Shown here piece after piece: positions 10,073 through 24,290 of a stretch of 64,000 bases of DNA. The stretch is from JAHQVI01 sp963727575 (lineage in GTDB: Bacteria; Pseudomonadota; Alphaproteobacteria; Rhizobiales; Rhodomicrobiaceae), in the NCBI GenBank assembly GCA_963727575.1, contig CAVSIA010000034.1, forward strand, positions 57,394 through 121,393, read 5' to 3'. The position numbers and the translations under genes were made by a program. The first letter of the stretch is position 1; each line of letters begins with the position of its first letter. Under the pieces are notes generated by a model. It saw nothing but the letters and a program-made list of their open reading frames with translations. It ran no database searches and was not told where the DNA came from.

Positions 10073-12469
10073 ATGCTTAGACCAGATCTCAGAGGCTCGC
10101 TTGTCAGACCGGCCGTGTCGGTGGTGGCGACGGTCGCATGCTGTGCGGCGGTCCTGGGCGTGCTGCGTCCCTGGCCGAGCGATGGTCCCGATCAGCAGAT
10201 CGAGCAGCATTCCGTCACCGCCCTGTCCGCCTCCGTGGGCGAGGTCGACGGCGTCAGCGCGACCGGCTCGTCCCGAAACAGATCCAAATCCGCCATCCTC
10301 GAAGGAGGCCAAGCCCCCGAAGCTACGGAAATCCGGCTCGCCCGGCGCAGTTCCAAGCGTAGCGCCGTGCCGCTGCCGGAAAAGGACGAACGCGTCGCCA
10401 TGCCGGTCCCGGACAAGCGGAACCTGCCGGCGCCCGCCAGCGCCGACGAGACGAAGGCCGAACCGCCAGCCGAACCGAAGGCCAAGGCGCCGGTCATGCC
10501 GCCGCCGACCGGGCGGCTGGAGAAAAGCGACGGCGATGCCGTGCTCGCGCCATTGCTGGCCTACGCCGTCTCCGATGACGATGTCGAGGGGTTGAAGGAA
10601 TTCGTCAAGCTTGCCTATGCCGAGAAATATTCCGACGCCCGCGACGAGATGAAAAAGCTGACCGATCCGGTCGCGGTCAAATTCGCGCATTGGTACTACT
10701 ACCGCAAGAAAGCGCCGGATACGACGGTCGACGAGATCGTCGCCTTCCTCGAGGAGAACCCGCGCTGGCCGGACCGCGAGACGCTCCAGGACGGCGTCGA
10801 GGACGCGCTGTTCTGGCGCGAGGACGACCCGAAGCGCGTGATCGCTTATTTCAACGGCCGGCCGCCCGTCAGCGGCGCCGGCAAGGCCGCTCTCGGCGCC
10901 GCGCTGATCGCGGAGAACCGCGCCGAGGAGGGCAAGATCCTGGTCCGCGAGGCCTGGCGGAAATATCCGTTGACCAAGGCCATCGAGAAGAAGATCCGTA
11001 AGCTGCGCGTGCTCAACGCCGAAGACCACCGCCTGCGCGCGGACTATCTGCTGATGCAGGACAACAAGAGCTACATCAAAGCCGCCAAACGGCTGCTGCC
11101 GCTGATCGACAAGAAATGGACCGACGCGGTCAAGGCGCATATTGCCACCGTCGAACGCTCCAAGCGCGCGGGCGGATTGCTGAGCCGCCTCGATTCCAAG
11201 ATCAAGGTGGACCCGGCCGTGCTGTTCGCGCGCATCCAGTGGCTGCGGCGGGCCGGGCGCGACGAGAAGGTATGGAGCCTGTTGCGGTCCGCGCCGAAAA
11301 CCTCCGAGAAGCTCGTCGATCCGGAAGAGTGGTGGGCGGCCCGCGACAGCCAGGTTCGCCTTGCGCTCAACGATGAAAGGCCCAAGACCGCCTATGCCAT
11401 CGCCAAAGACCACGGCGGCGGACTGGAACATTGGGATTTGAGCGACGCCGAATTCCTCGCCGGCTGGATCGCCCTGCGCTTCCTCGACAAGCCCGAGGTC
11501 GCCCGCAAGCATCTGCTGGCTTCAGCAGCCGCCGGAGGGCTCCCAAAACGGCGCGCGCGGGCAGGCTACTGGCTCGGCCGGACCGAGCTGGCGCTCGGCG
11601 ACGAGCGGGCCGCGATCGGGCGCTTCGCCGAAGCCGCCCAGCATCACCACACGTTTTACGGCCAGCTTGCGCATCAGATGATCGCCTCGACCGGCGCCAA
11701 GGTCTCGTTCCGGACCTTCGTCCGCCCGACGCAGCACGAGATCGACAGCTTCGCGTCGCAGGACGTCATGAAGGCGATCGTTCTGGCGCAGAAGGCCGAT
11801 TTCGAGAACCTGCAATCGCTGTTTCTCTACGATCTTGCCCGGCAGATCGAGAGCGCTCCGGAGATGATCCTGCTCTGCGAGCTGGCAATCCGCGTCGCGC
11901 CCCGGCATCGGGCCGTGCGCATGGCCAAGGTCGCCATGAACCGCGGCTTTCCGGTCGAGGATTACGCCTATCCGGATGCGCTGCCCGAGTTCAAGGTGCT
12001 CGCCGACGGCGAGGCCATCGAAAACGCGCTGGTCCACGCGCTGACGCGACAGGAAAGCGAGTTCAATCCGGCGATCGTCAGCTCCGCCGGCGCGGTCGGC
12101 CTGATGCAGCTGCTGCCTTCGACGGCCAAAATGGTGGCCCGGCAATATGATCTGAAATTCTCCAAGAAGAAGCTGTCCGACGACCCGGCCTACAACGTCG
12201 CGCTCGGCACCGCTTTCCTGCAGCGGCTGATCCACAATTACGACGGCTCCTACATCATGGCGCTGGCGGGCTACAATGCCGGCCCCGGACGCATCCGCCA
12301 GTGGGTCAAGCAGTTCGGCGATCCGCGCGACAAGGAGGTCGATCCGATCGACTGGATCGAGCGCATACCCTTTACCGAGACCCGCGAATATGTTCACAAG
12401 ATCATGGAGAGCGCGCAGGTCTACCGGACCCGCCTGCAAGGGCGACCAGGCCGCGCTGCATCTCGCTGA
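10073..12469 (+). CDS. Soluble lytic murein transglycosylase (Slt70-like)
   Basis: The 798-residue periplasmic enzyme cleaves the glycan backbone of peptidoglycan to give 1,6-anhydro-muropeptides. It has an N-terminal hydrophobic segment (VSVVATVACCAAVLGVL) acting as signal or anchor, a Pro/Ala-rich linker to about residue 150, a long alpha-superhelical U-domain, and a C-terminal SLT domain: ALTRQESEFNPAIVSSAGAVGLMQLLPSTA with the catalytic glutamate in RQESEF, then AYNVALGTAFL and ALAGYNAGPGRIRQW. An alternative TTG start lies two codons upstream at 10067. The gene is larger than E. coli slt because of the linker. Confidence 0.92.
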   Translation: MLRPDLRGSLVRPAVSVVATVACCAAVLGVLRPWPSDGPDQQIEQHSVTALSASVGEVDGVSATGSSRNRSKSAILEGGQAPEATEIRLARRSSKRSAVPLPEKDERVAMPVPDKRNLPAPASADETKAEPPAEPKAKAPVMPPPTGRLEKSDGDAVLAPLLAYAVSDDDVEGLKEFVKLAYAEKYSDARDEMKKLTDPVAVKFAHWYYYRKKAPDTTVDEIVAFLEENPRWPDRETLQDGVEDALFWREDDPKRVIAYFNGRPPVSGAGKAALGAALIAENRAEEGKILVREAWRKYPLTKAIEKKIRKLRVLNAEDHRLRADYLLMQDNKSYIKAAKRLLPLIDKKWTDAVKAHIATVERSKRAGGLLSRLDSKIKVDPAVLFARIQWLRRAGRDEKVWSLLRSAPKTSEKLVDPEEWWAARDSQVRLALNDERPKTAYAIAKDHGGGLEHWDLSDAEFLAGWIALRFLDKPEVARKHLLASAAAGGLPKRRARAGYWLGRTELALGDERAAIGRFAEAAQHHHTFYGQLAHQMIASTGAKVSFRTFVRPTQHEIDSFASQDVMKAIVLAQKADFENLQSLFLYDLARQIESAPEMILLCELAIRVAPRHRAVRMAKVAMNRGFPVEDYAYPDALPEFKVLADGEAIENALVHALTRQESEFNPAIVSSAGAVGLMQLLPSTAKMVARQYDLKFSKKKLSDDPAYNVALGTAFLQRLIHNYDGSYIMALAGYNAGPGRIRQWVKQFGDPRDKEVDPIDWIERIPFTETREYVHKIMESAQVYRTRLQGRPGRAASR

Positions 12470-12607
12470 GGACCTTCATCGCGGGCGCAGCGACAAGCCG
12501 AGATTTCTGATCGGGGCCGCATCCAATTGAGGTATTCTGCGCGGCGGCGTGCAGCCTGACGATTCGGGCGTCAGCGCGCCGATCAGCAGGCAGTCAGCGG
12601 GCACAGG

Positions 12608-13570
12608 ATGGCCAAACCGAACGAGCAGAACTGGGACGACATTCATTTCACGTCCAATAACGGTCTGACCCTCTATGCGCGGCACTATGGCCAAGCGCAT
12701 CCGGGCAGCCGCCCGGTGTTCTGCCTGCCTGGGCTGACGCGGAACTCAGCCGATTTCCACGATCTGGCGACGTTCCTTGCATCGCATCCCTCGCGCCCCC
12801 GCGAAGTCTACTGCCCCGATTATCGCGGGCGCGGCCGGTCCGAATACGACCCCGAGTGGCGCAACTACTCGCCCTTCGTCGAGATGCTCGACGTGCTCGA
12901 CCTGATGGCGATCCGCGGCGTCGAACATGCCGCCGTCATCGGCACGTCGCGCGGCGGCATCATTTCCATGCTGATGGCCGTCGCCCGACCGAACGCCATC
13001 GCGTCGCTGGTGCTGAACGACATCGGCCCCGAAATCGAAACCGCCGGCCTTGCCCGGATCATGGGCTATGCCGGCAAGGTGCCGCTGCCCTCGGGTTGGG
13101 ACGAGGCGACCGAACTGGTGCGCTCGATGAACAAGCGCTTCTTCACCAATCTCAGCGACGAAGAATGGTCGGAGATGGCGCACCAGCTGTTTGCCGACAA
13201 GAACGGACGGCCGGCGCCCGGCTATGACGAGAAGCTGGCGGATGCGCTGTCGGAGGTGGACATCTCGCAGAAGATCCCGACCATGTGGCCGCAATTCGAG
13301 GCGCTGAAGAATATCCCGGTGCTGGTGCTCCGCGGCGAACATTCGGACCTGCTGAGCGCCAAGACGGTCTCCGAAATGGCGGCGCGCCATCCCAGTCTGG
13401 CCTCGCTGACCGTCCCTGCGCAGGGCCACGCGCCGTTGCTGAAGGATCGCTTCACCATCGGCATCATCGCCGACTTTCTCCGCGAGACCGATCCGGGCCA
13501 TCTGACCGACCGCTCGCATCTCGCGCCGCAGCTTCCCAGGTTCGGCGGGATCGAGGGTGTCGACGCTTAG
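12608..13570 (+). CDS. Alpha/beta hydrolase
   Basis: A 320-residue cytoplasmic alpha/beta hydrolase with no signal peptide. Visible elements are the oxyanion-hole region VFCLPGLTRNSADF, YCPDYRGRGRSEYDPEW, a nucleophile elbow GTSRGGIIS with Ser as nucleophile, a candidate acid in LVLRGEHSDLLSA, and the histidine in PAQGHAPLLKD. Family members include esterases and C-C hydrolases; the substrate is not recognisable. It starts 138 bases after the transglycosylase stop and could be co-transcribed. Confidence 0.85.
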   Translation: MAKPNEQNWDDIHFTSNNGLTLYARHYGQAHPGSRPVFCLPGLTRNSADFHDLATFLASHPSRPREVYCPDYRGRGRSEYDPEWRNYSPFVEMLDVLDLMAIRGVEHAAVIGTSRGGIISMLMAVARPNAIASLVLNDIGPEIETAGLARIMGYAGKVPLPSGWDEATELVRSMNKRFFTNLSDEEWSEMAHQLFADKNGRPAPGYDEKLADALSEVDISQKIPTMWPQFEALKNIPVLVLRGEHSDLLSAKTVSEMAARHPSLASLTVPAQGHAPLLKDRFTIGIIADFLRETDPGHLTDRSHLAPQLPRFGGIEGVDA

Positions 13571-13824
13571 ATCGGGATCATTTCAGGCGGAAGCGCCTCG
13601 ATCTCGTAAGGGATAGTCCGCACTCGTCATTCCCGCGAACGGCCGGGATGACGATATGTCTTCGAGGGATGCGTCTCCGTCATGAGCGGCCGCGCCGCAG
13701 ATCATGATCTCTATCGATTTGTTTGCGCATGATCGCTCAGGAGCCGGCTCCCGCTTTTCCGATCGCGCTTTTGAGGCGAAGATCCGGGCCGCCCGCTTGC
13801 GCCGGATGGAATTCGGCGCGCAGC
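13571..13824. other. Intergenic region with short palindromes, no gene
   Basis: I see no gene here. CGTCATTCCCGCGAACGGCCGGGATGACGA near 13625 is an imperfect palindrome of the same general type as the other dispersed repeats, and GATCTCTATCGATTTGTTTGCGCATGATCGCTCA near 13704 resembles a repeat end. Confidence 0.45.
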
Positions 13825-13851
13825 AAAAAGGGGCGACGTAACGCGCCCCTT
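13825..13851 (-). terminator. Rho-independent terminator of the BON-like gene
   Basis: AAGGGGCG and CGCCCCTT pair around an eight-base loop. Read on the minus strand the stem is followed directly by TTTTT. It lies 28 bases after the stop of the minus-strand BON-like gene at 13879. Confidence 0.8.
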
Positions 13852-13878
13852 CATCAAACGTCCGAACCTGGGCGAATT

Positions 13879-14847
13879 TTATCGCGGCAGCACGCTTCCG
13901 ATCGCCGTCGGGATCGAGGCGAGGCCCGAATGCGGCGACGCCGGTGCGGTAACCTCGCTCTTCAGGGCGAAACCGCTGGGCAGATCGGTCGCGATCGCAT
14001 CGATGGATTTCAGCGCCGTCTCGCTCGGAGCGTTGCCTTTGAGGCGAATGCTTTGCTCAGTCACTTCGACCGAGCCTTTATCAAGGAGCGCAAGAAGCTC
14101 AAGAGACCGGAGTGAGGCGTTCACCCATCGCTGCTCAATCTTGCTGTTGACCACGCTGCTGTCGTCGAGCTCGAAATTGGCGAATTTCTCGTGGGCCGTT
14201 GCAGCGATCTTCTCTCTGCCGCCCTTGCTCGGAACAATGCCGGAAATCTTCAGATTGCCTTCCGGGGTAACCGATGCGACCCAGGATTTTTCCGGTGGCG
14301 CGATCCGGATGTTCCTAAGCGGGACGCCGGTCGGTTTGTCTTTGTCGATCAGCTTCCTGACCTCGGTCAGCACGACCGCCGTACTCGCCGCGCCTTCAAG
14401 GGAAAGCCCGTTATTATCGACCGAGGCCTGACCGGTTTCCAGATAGCCGAGAAGCTTAAGTGCGAAGCTCAGCCCGCCGATCTTGACGTCGCCGTCCTGG
14501 GCTTCTTCCTTGACCTTGACCCGGTCGGTGACGTCCACCGACGGGAAATTCGCTTTTATCAGGCCGATCAGGGTCTTGTAATCCTCCTCGGAGGACATGC
14601 TGCCCTTCAGCTTAATGCGGTCGGAATCTTTATAGATGCGCAGGGAGTAGGTGATCGGCAGAGCATCCTCTGCCGCTCCCTCGTTCTGGACGACCACCTC
14701 GTCCTGAGGGATCATGTCCGCCTGCTGCGCGTCCGCCTCGGCAGCGAGAGCGGGAAGGTTACTCGAAATCCAAAGGATGCATCCGCAGCACCCGAATAGA
14801 AAGCCTAATAGGGCGCGTTGCCGCGTCACGGGCTTTTCCCCCGTCAT
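13879..14847 (-). CDS. Envelope protein with BON/OmpA-like repeat domains
   Basis: A 322-residue exported protein. Residues 13-35 (ALLGFLFGCCGCILWISSNLPALA) form a signal peptide or anchor. The mature part has repeated alpha-beta segments typical of BON-like domains: ITYSLRIYKDSDRIKLKGSM, WVASVTPEGNLKISGIVP and VEVTEQSIRLKGNAPSE, each a beta strand with an xLxG turn. Proteins of this kind bind phospholipid or peptidoglycan at the envelope; no enzymatic role is visible. I choose the ATG at 14847 because a GGAG lies ten bases upstream; a TTG start eight codons earlier (14871) is possible. Confidence 0.65.
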   Translation of the reverse strand: MTGEKPVTRQRALLGFLFGCCGCILWISSNLPALAAEADAQQADMIPQDEVVVQNEGAAEDALPITYSLRIYKDSDRIKLKGSMSSEEDYKTLIGLIKANFPSVDVTDRVKVKEEAQDGDVKIGGLSFALKLLGYLETGQASVDNNGLSLEGAASTAVVLTEVRKLIDKDKPTGVPLRNIRIAPPEKSWVASVTPEGNLKISGIVPSKGGREKIAATAHEKFANFELDDSSVVNSKIEQRWVNASLRSLELLALLDKGSVEVTEQSIRLKGNAPSETALKSIDAIATDLPSGFALKSEVTAPASPHSGLASIPTAIGSVLPR

Positions 14848-15155
14848 GTCGATGACACTCCAGTGTAACAAAGCAAAATGTTCAGGGGCGCGAACACGTT
14901 GTTACGCAGGACGCTCCTTAATAATCCGCTTTGTAAATCGCTTTAGCTCAGCTGCCCCCGCCGCAGAAGGCGGCGCACCGTGAGGACAAATATAGAATTG
15001 TCAACCGACCTGCGTGGTTTGGCTTTTCTTGTCTTGCGCAGTTCAGGTGCTAAAAATAGCCAAAATTCGTCCAAGTTCCAAGCATAAGCAGCAAATCGGG
15101 CGAATTTTTTTACGTTGCATTAACGGAAGGGCCTAAATCAGCCGTTCAAGCAGCG
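14848..15155. other. Gap between rpoC terminator and BON-like gene
   Basis: No gene is visible. The stretch is locally AT-rich around 15040-15115 (GCTAAAAATAGCCAAAATTCG and GCGAATTTTTTTACG), consistent with the promoter region of the BON-like gene. Confidence 0.4.
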
Positions 15156-15190
15156 AAAAGGCGCTCTGGCATAACACCAAAGCGCCTTTT
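15156..15190 (-). terminator. Rho-independent terminator of the rpoBC operon
   Basis: AAAAGGCGCT and AGCGCCTTTT form a perfect ten-base stem around a 15-base loop, 15 bases after the rpoC stop codon. In the direction of transcription it ends in TTTT. Confidence 0.88.
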
Positions 15191-15204
15191 ATGTTAACGA
15201 ATCG

Positions 15205-19425
<4,221 letters not shown>

Positions 19426-19579
19426 CCGTCACTCCTAAATGGGCCGCATGGCAAGCTGTCTTACGCTTTTTTACCGGTTTCGGCACCTCCGGCATCGGCG
19501 TTTTAAGCAAGACGAGCTGCGGGTCTCCTGATCTCAGAAATTCTGCCGGCGCCCGCCATCCCCGGCATGGGCGCCGAAT

Positions 19580-19610
19580 GAATGACCGACGAGGCGATCG
19601 CCGGTCATTC
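19580..19610 (-). other. Stem-loop between rpoB and rpoC
   Basis: GAATGACCG and CGGTCATTC pair around a 13-base loop, 11 bases after the rpoB stop. There is no T-run, so it is more likely an RNA processing or stability element than a terminator. Confidence 0.55.
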
Positions 19611-19620
19611 ACAATAGTTG

Positions 19621-22600
19621 TCATCCCTTCGGGAGCTTGCCGTCTTCCGGCTCGACATTCATCAGCTCCACATTGAGGCCGAGCGCCCGCATTTCCTTGA
19701 CGAGAACGTTGAAGCTCTCCGGTATGCCGGCCTCGAACGTGTCGTCGCCGCGGACAATGGCTTCATAGACCTTGGTGCGTCCGGCGACGTCGTCCGATTT
19801 CACGGTCAACATCTCCTGCAAGGTGTATGCCGCTCCGTAGGCTTCGAGCGCCCACACTTCCATTTCTCCGAAGCGCTGTCCGCCGAACTGGGCCTTGCCG
19901 CCAAGCGGCTGCTGGGTGACGAGGCTGTACGGGCCGATCGAACGGGCGTGGATCTTGTCGTCGACCAGATGGTGCAGCTTGAGCAGATATTTGTAGCCCA
20001 CCGTCACCTTACGGTCGAACGCCTCGCCGGTCCGTCCGTCATGCAGGGTCACCTGTCCGGACGTGTCGAGCCCGGCGGCCTCCAGCATGGTGACGATATC
20101 GGCTTCCGAGGCGCCGTCGAACACCGGCGTTGCGATCGGCACGCCGCGGCGCAGGTTCTCTGCAAGTTCCACGAGCTGACCGTCGTCGACCGAGTCGACC
20201 GCTTCATTGTCGCCGTAGACGTCGTGAAGCAGCGTCTTCAGTTCCTTGGTCTCCTGGGACTGCCGGAACTTGTCGACCGCCTCGCCGATCATCACGCCGA
20301 GACCGCGGCACGCCCAGCCCATATGCGTCTCGAGAATCTGCCCGACATTCATGCGGCTCGGCACGCCCAGCGGATTGAGAATGATATCCACCGGAGTTCC
20401 GTCCTCGAGATAAGGCATGTCCTCGATCGGCACGATCTGGCTGATCACGCCCTTGTTGCCGTGGCGTCCGGCCATCTTGTCGCCGGGCTGCAGCTTGCGC
20501 TTCACCGCGACGAACACCTTGACCATCTTCATGACGCCGGGCGGCAGCTCGTCGCCGCGCTTCAGCTTGTCGATCTTGTCGACGAAGCGCTGCTCCAGCC
20601 GCTTCTTGGCTTCGTCATACTGGCGGCGGATCGCCTCGATGCCCGCCATCGCGCCCTCGTCCTTGAGCGCGATTTCCCACCACTGGCTGCGCGGGATGTC
20701 GGTCAGCGTCTCTTCGACGACCGTCGCCCCCTTGCGCATGCCCTTCGGCCCGCGTGCGACTTCCTTTTCCATCAGGATGTCGCGCAGACGGCCGTAGACG
20801 TTGCGGTCGAGGATCTGCAACTCGTCGTCGCGGTCCTTGGCCAGGCGCTCGATCTCCTCGCGCTCGATGGCCATGGCGCGTTCGTCTTTTTCAACGCCGT
20901 GGCGGTTGAAGACGCGCACTTCGACGACCGTTCCGCTCACGCCCGGCGGCAAGCGCAGCGACGTGTCGCGAACGTCGGAGGCCTTTTCACCGAAAATGGC
21001 GCGCAGAAGCTTCTCTTCCGGCGTCATCGGGCTTTCGCCCTTCGGCGTGATCTTACCGACGAGAATATCGCCGGGGTTCACTTCAGCGCCAATGTAGACG
21101 ATACCAGCCTCGTCGAGGTTTTTCAGAGCTTCTTCCGAAACGTTCGGAATGTCGCGCGTTATCTCTTCCGGGCCTAACTTGGTGTCACGCGCCGCAACCT
21201 CGAATTCTTCAATGTGAATCGAGGTGAAGACGTCATCGTACACAATCCTCTCTGATATAAGGATCGAATCCTCGAAATTGAAGCCCATCCACGGCATGAA
21301 CGCCACGAGGACGTTCTTGCCCAGCGCCAGATCGCCCAGATCGGTCGACGGGCCGTCGGCAATGATGTCGCCGGCGTCGACCCGGTCGCCCACACGCACC
21401 AGCGGACGCTGATTGATGCAGGTGTTCTGGTTCGAGCGCTGGAATTTGCGCAGCCGGTAGATGTCGACGCCCGACTTCGACGGATCGGTCTCTTCCGTCG
21501 CCCGGATGACGATACGGGTCGCATCCACCTGGTCGATGACACCCGACCGCCGGGCCGCAATCGCTGCGCCGGAGTCGCGTGCGACCACCGATTCCATGCC
21601 CGTGCCGACCAGCGGCGCTTCCGCCTTGATCAGCGGCACGGCCTGACGCTGCATGTTCGAGCCCATCAGAGCGCGGTTGGCGTCGTCGTTCTCAAGGAAC
21701 GGGATGAGCGCCGCAGCCACCGAGACCACCTGTTTCGGCGACACGTCGATCAGGTCGACCTGTTCCGGCGGGATCAGATGCACGTCGCCCGCATGGCGGC
21801 AGACCACGAGGTCTTCCTCCAGACGGCCGTCCTTGGTCAGCGGCGCATTGGCCTGCGCCACCCAGTGGCGGGCTTCCTCCGTCGCCGAGAGGTAGATCAC
21901 CTCGTTCGTCACCTTGCCGTCCTTGACGCGCCGATACGGGCTTTCGATGAAGCCGTATTTGTTGACGCGGGCAAAGGTCGCAAGGCTGTTGATCAGGCCG
22001 ATATTCGGACCTTCCGGCGTCTCGATCGGGCAGATCCGGCCGTAATGGGTCGGATGCACGTCGCGGACTTCGAAGCCTGCGCGCTCGCGGGTCAGACCGC
22101 CCGGTCCAAGCGCCGAGAGACGCCGCTTATGCGTGATCTCGGAGAGCGGGTTGGTCTGGTCCATGAACTGCGAAAGCTGCGAGGAGCCGAAGAACTCGCG
22201 CACCGCGGCCGAAGCCGGCTTGGCGTTGATCAGGTCCTGCGGCATCACCGTATCGATGTCGACCGAGGACATGCGCTCCTTGATCGCCCGCTCCATGCGC
22301 AACAGGCCGACGCGATACTGATTCTCCATCAGCTCGCCGACCGAGCGCACGCGCCGGTTCCCGAGATGGTCGATATCGTCGATCTCGCCGCGTCCGTCGC
22401 GCAGGGCAACGAGCGTCTTGATCACGGCGATCATGTCGTCGGCACGCAAGGTGCGCACCGTGTCGGGGCAGTCCAGCTCCAGGCGGATGTTCATCTTCAC
22501 CCGGCCGACGGCCGACAGGTCGTAACGCTCCTCGTCGAAGAACAGGCCCTTGAACAGGTTCTCGGCCGCTTCGATGGTCGGCGGCTCGCCCGGACGCATC

Positions 22601-23733
22601 ACCCGGTAGATGTCGAGCAGCGCGTCGGTGCGGTTCTTGTTCTTGTCCGCGGCCAGCGTGTTACGGATGAAGGCGCCCGTGGTGACGTGATCGATGTCGA
22701 GGATCGGCAGCTGCTTGATGCCGTTCTCCTTGAGCTTTTCAAGAAGATCCTTATCTACCTCGTCACCGGCTTCGCCATAAATCTCGCCGGTGCTCAGATT
22801 GACGATGTCCTGTGCGAGATAGCGGCCATGGACGGCATCGTCGGCGATCTGGATGGTCTGCACGCCCTCATCGGCCAGCTTGCGCGCCTGGCGGGCGGAA
22901 AGCTTGCCGCCGGCCTCGACGATCACTTCGCCAGTGGCGGCGTTGAGAATGTCGTGGCTGACCTTCACGCCGCGCATCTTCTCGGCGACGTAAGGCATTT
23001 TCCAGCCGCCCTTCTTCACCGCGGTCAGGTCGATACGATCGTAGAAGGTCTCCAGGATTTCTTCGTCGTCATTGCCCAGCGCGTAAAGCAGCGTCGTCAC
23101 CGGCAGCTTGCGGCGGCGGTCGATGCGCACAAACACCAGGTCCTTGGCGTCGAATTCGAAATCGAGCCAGGAGCCGCGGTAAGGGATGATACGCGCGGCG
23201 AACAGCAGCTTGCCCGAGGAATGGGTCTTGCCGCGGTCGTGGTCGAAGAAGACGCCCGGCGAGCGGTGCATCTGCGAAACGATCACGCGCTCGGTGCCGT
23301 TGATCACGAACGTGCCGTTCGCGGTCATGAACGGCATGTCGCCCATATAGACGTCCTGCTCCTTGATATCGCGGACCGAGCGGGCGCCGGTTTCTTCGTT
23401 CAGATCGAAGGTGATCAGGCGCAGCTTGACCTTTAGCGGAGCGGCAAAAGTCATGCCCCGCTGCTGACATTCTTCGACGTCATATTTCGGCTGCTCGAAC
23501 TCGTAGCTGACAAACTCAAGCTGGGCACGGCCGGAAAAATCTGATATAGGAAAGACAGAGCTAAAGACGGACTGCAGACCCTCGCTTGGACGCCCGCCCT
23601 TGGGCTCGTCGACCATAAGAAACTGATCGTAGGACTGCTTTTGCACCTCGATCAGATTCGGCATCTCTGCCACTTCCGCAATGCGGCCGAAATTGTAGCG
23701 GATCCGCTTGCGGCCGGTGAACGATAGCGCCAT
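19621..23733 (-). CDS. rpoB: DNA-directed RNA polymerase beta subunit
   Basis: Full-length 1370-residue beta subunit. The rifampicin region is present with wild-type-like sequence (FFGSSQLSQFMDQTNPLSEITHKRRLSALGPGGL), so target-site resistance is not indicated. The C-terminal HLVDDKIHARSIGPYSLVTQQPLGGKAQFGGQRFGEMEVWALEAYGAA is the conserved clamp segment. It starts MALSFTGRKRIRYNFG, as usual for the class. It follows rplL by 127 bases that contain a strong hairpin and precedes rpoC. Confidence 0.98.
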   Translation of the reverse strand: MALSFTGRKRIRYNFGRIAEVAEMPNLIEVQKQSYDQFLMVDEPKGGRPSEGLQSVFSSVFPISDFSGRAQLEFVSYEFEQPKYDVEECQQRGMTFAAPLKVKLRLITFDLNEETGARSVRDIKEQDVYMGDMPFMTANGTFVINGTERVIVSQMHRSPGVFFDHDRGKTHSSGKLLFAARIIPYRGSWLDFEFDAKDLVFVRIDRRRKLPVTTLLYALGNDDEEILETFYDRIDLTAVKKGGWKMPYVAEKMRGVKVSHDILNAATGEVIVEAGGKLSARQARKLADEGVQTIQIADDAVHGRYLAQDIVNLSTGEIYGEAGDEVDKDLLEKLKENGIKQLPILDIDHVTTGAFIRNTLAADKNKNRTDALLDIYRVMRPGEPPTIEAAENLFKGLFFDEERYDLSAVGRVKMNIRLELDCPDTVRTLRADDMIAVIKTLVALRDGRGEIDDIDHLGNRRVRSVGELMENQYRVGLLRMERAIKERMSSVDIDTVMPQDLINAKPASAAVREFFGSSQLSQFMDQTNPLSEITHKRRLSALGPGGLTRERAGFEVRDVHPTHYGRICPIETPEGPNIGLINSLATFARVNKYGFIESPYRRVKDGKVTNEVIYLSATEEARHWVAQANAPLTKDGRLEEDLVVCRHAGDVHLIPPEQVDLIDVSPKQVVSVAAALIPFLENDDANRALMGSNMQRQAVPLIKAEAPLVGTGMESVVARDSGAAIAARRSGVIDQVDATRIVIRATEETDPSKSGVDIYRLRKFQRSNQNTCINQRPLVRVGDRVDAGDIIADGPSTDLGDLALGKNVLVAFMPWMGFNFEDSILISERIVYDDVFTSIHIEEFEVAARDTKLGPEEITRDIPNVSEEALKNLDEAGIVYIGAEVNPGDILVGKITPKGESPMTPEEKLLRAIFGEKASDVRDTSLRLPPGVSGTVVEVRVFNRHGVEKDERAMAIEREEIERLAKDRDDELQILDRNVYGRLRDILMEKEVARGPKGMRKGATVVEETLTDIPRSQWWEIALKDEGAMAGIEAIRRQYDEAKKRLEQRFVDKIDKLKRGDELPPGVMKMVKVFVAVKRKLQPGDKMAGRHGNKGVISQIVPIEDMPYLEDGTPVDIILNPLGVPSRMNVGQILETHMGWACRGLGVMIGEAVDKFRQSQETKELKTLLHDVYGDNEAVDSVDDGQLVELAENLRRGVPIATPVFDGASEADIVTMLEAAGLDTSGQVTLHDGRTGEAFDRKVTVGYKYLLKLHHLVDDKIHARSIGPYSLVTQQPLGGKAQFGGQRFGEMEVWALEAYGAAYTLQEMLTVKSDDVAGRTKVYEAIVRGDDTFEAGIPESFNVLVKEMRALGLNVELMNVEPEDGKLPKG

Positions 23734-23827
23734 TTCGTCTCCTCATGTCACTCGTAAACGGCTCGCCGCAAACGCCCATTTCAGCGTTTGAGGAGAACCG
23801 CCACTCTCATCCAAGTCAGCAGTCCAG

Positions 23828-23853
23828 ATGGCGGGGAGCGAACTCCCCGCCAT
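23828..23853 (-). promoter_or_regulatory. Stem-loop in the rplL-rpoB gap
   Basis: ATGGCGGGGA and TCCCCGCCAT are perfect ten-base inverted repeats around a six-base loop, eight bases after the rplL stop. No T-run follows. In E. coli this position carries an attenuator and an RNase III site that set the ratio of ribosomal protein to polymerase; this hairpin is a candidate equivalent. Confidence 0.6.
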
Positions 23854-23860
23854 GTCGTCG

Positions 23861-24244
23861 CTATTTGACTTCGACGGTCGCGCCAGCGGCTTCGACCTTC
23901 TTCTTGATCTCTTCGGCTTCGCTCTTGGAGACCGCTTCCTTGATCGCCTTCGGAGCAGCCTCGACAAGATCCTTGGCTTCCTTCAGACCGAGGCCCGTGA
24001 TCGCGCGCACTTCCTTGATCACGTTGATCTTCTGTGCGCCTGCCGACGCCAGGATGACGTCGAACTCGGTCTGCTCCTCGACCGCCTCGGCAGCGCCGCC
24101 GCCGGCTCCCGGCATCGGCATCGCCATCGGCATGGCAGCCGCCGCCGATACGCCCCAGCCGTCTTCGAGCCGCTTGATCAGCTCGGACACTTCCAGAACC
24201 GTCATGCCCGACAGCTCTTCATAAAGTTTTTCGATGTTAGCCAT
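23861..24244 (-). CDS. rplL: 50S ribosomal protein L7/L12
   Basis: 127-residue stalk protein that recruits translation GTPases. The N-terminal dimerisation helix (MANIEKLYEELSGMTVLEVSELIKRLED), a Met/Pro/Ala/Gly hinge, and the C-terminal domain (FDVILASAGAQKINVIKEVRAITGLGLKEAKDLVEAAPK) are all present. It lies 46 bases after rplJ, with which it is normally translated as a unit. Confidence 0.97.
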   Translation of the reverse strand: MANIEKLYEELSGMTVLEVSELIKRLEDGWGVSAAAAMPMAMPMPGAGGGAAEAVEEQTEFDVILASAGAQKINVIKEVRAITGLGLKEAKDLVEAAPKAIKEAVSKSEAEEIKKKVEAAGATVEVK

Positions 24245-24290
24245 GTCTATTCCTCAAATTCCGTTTGTTGCGTTCGCTTCAATCGCGCTG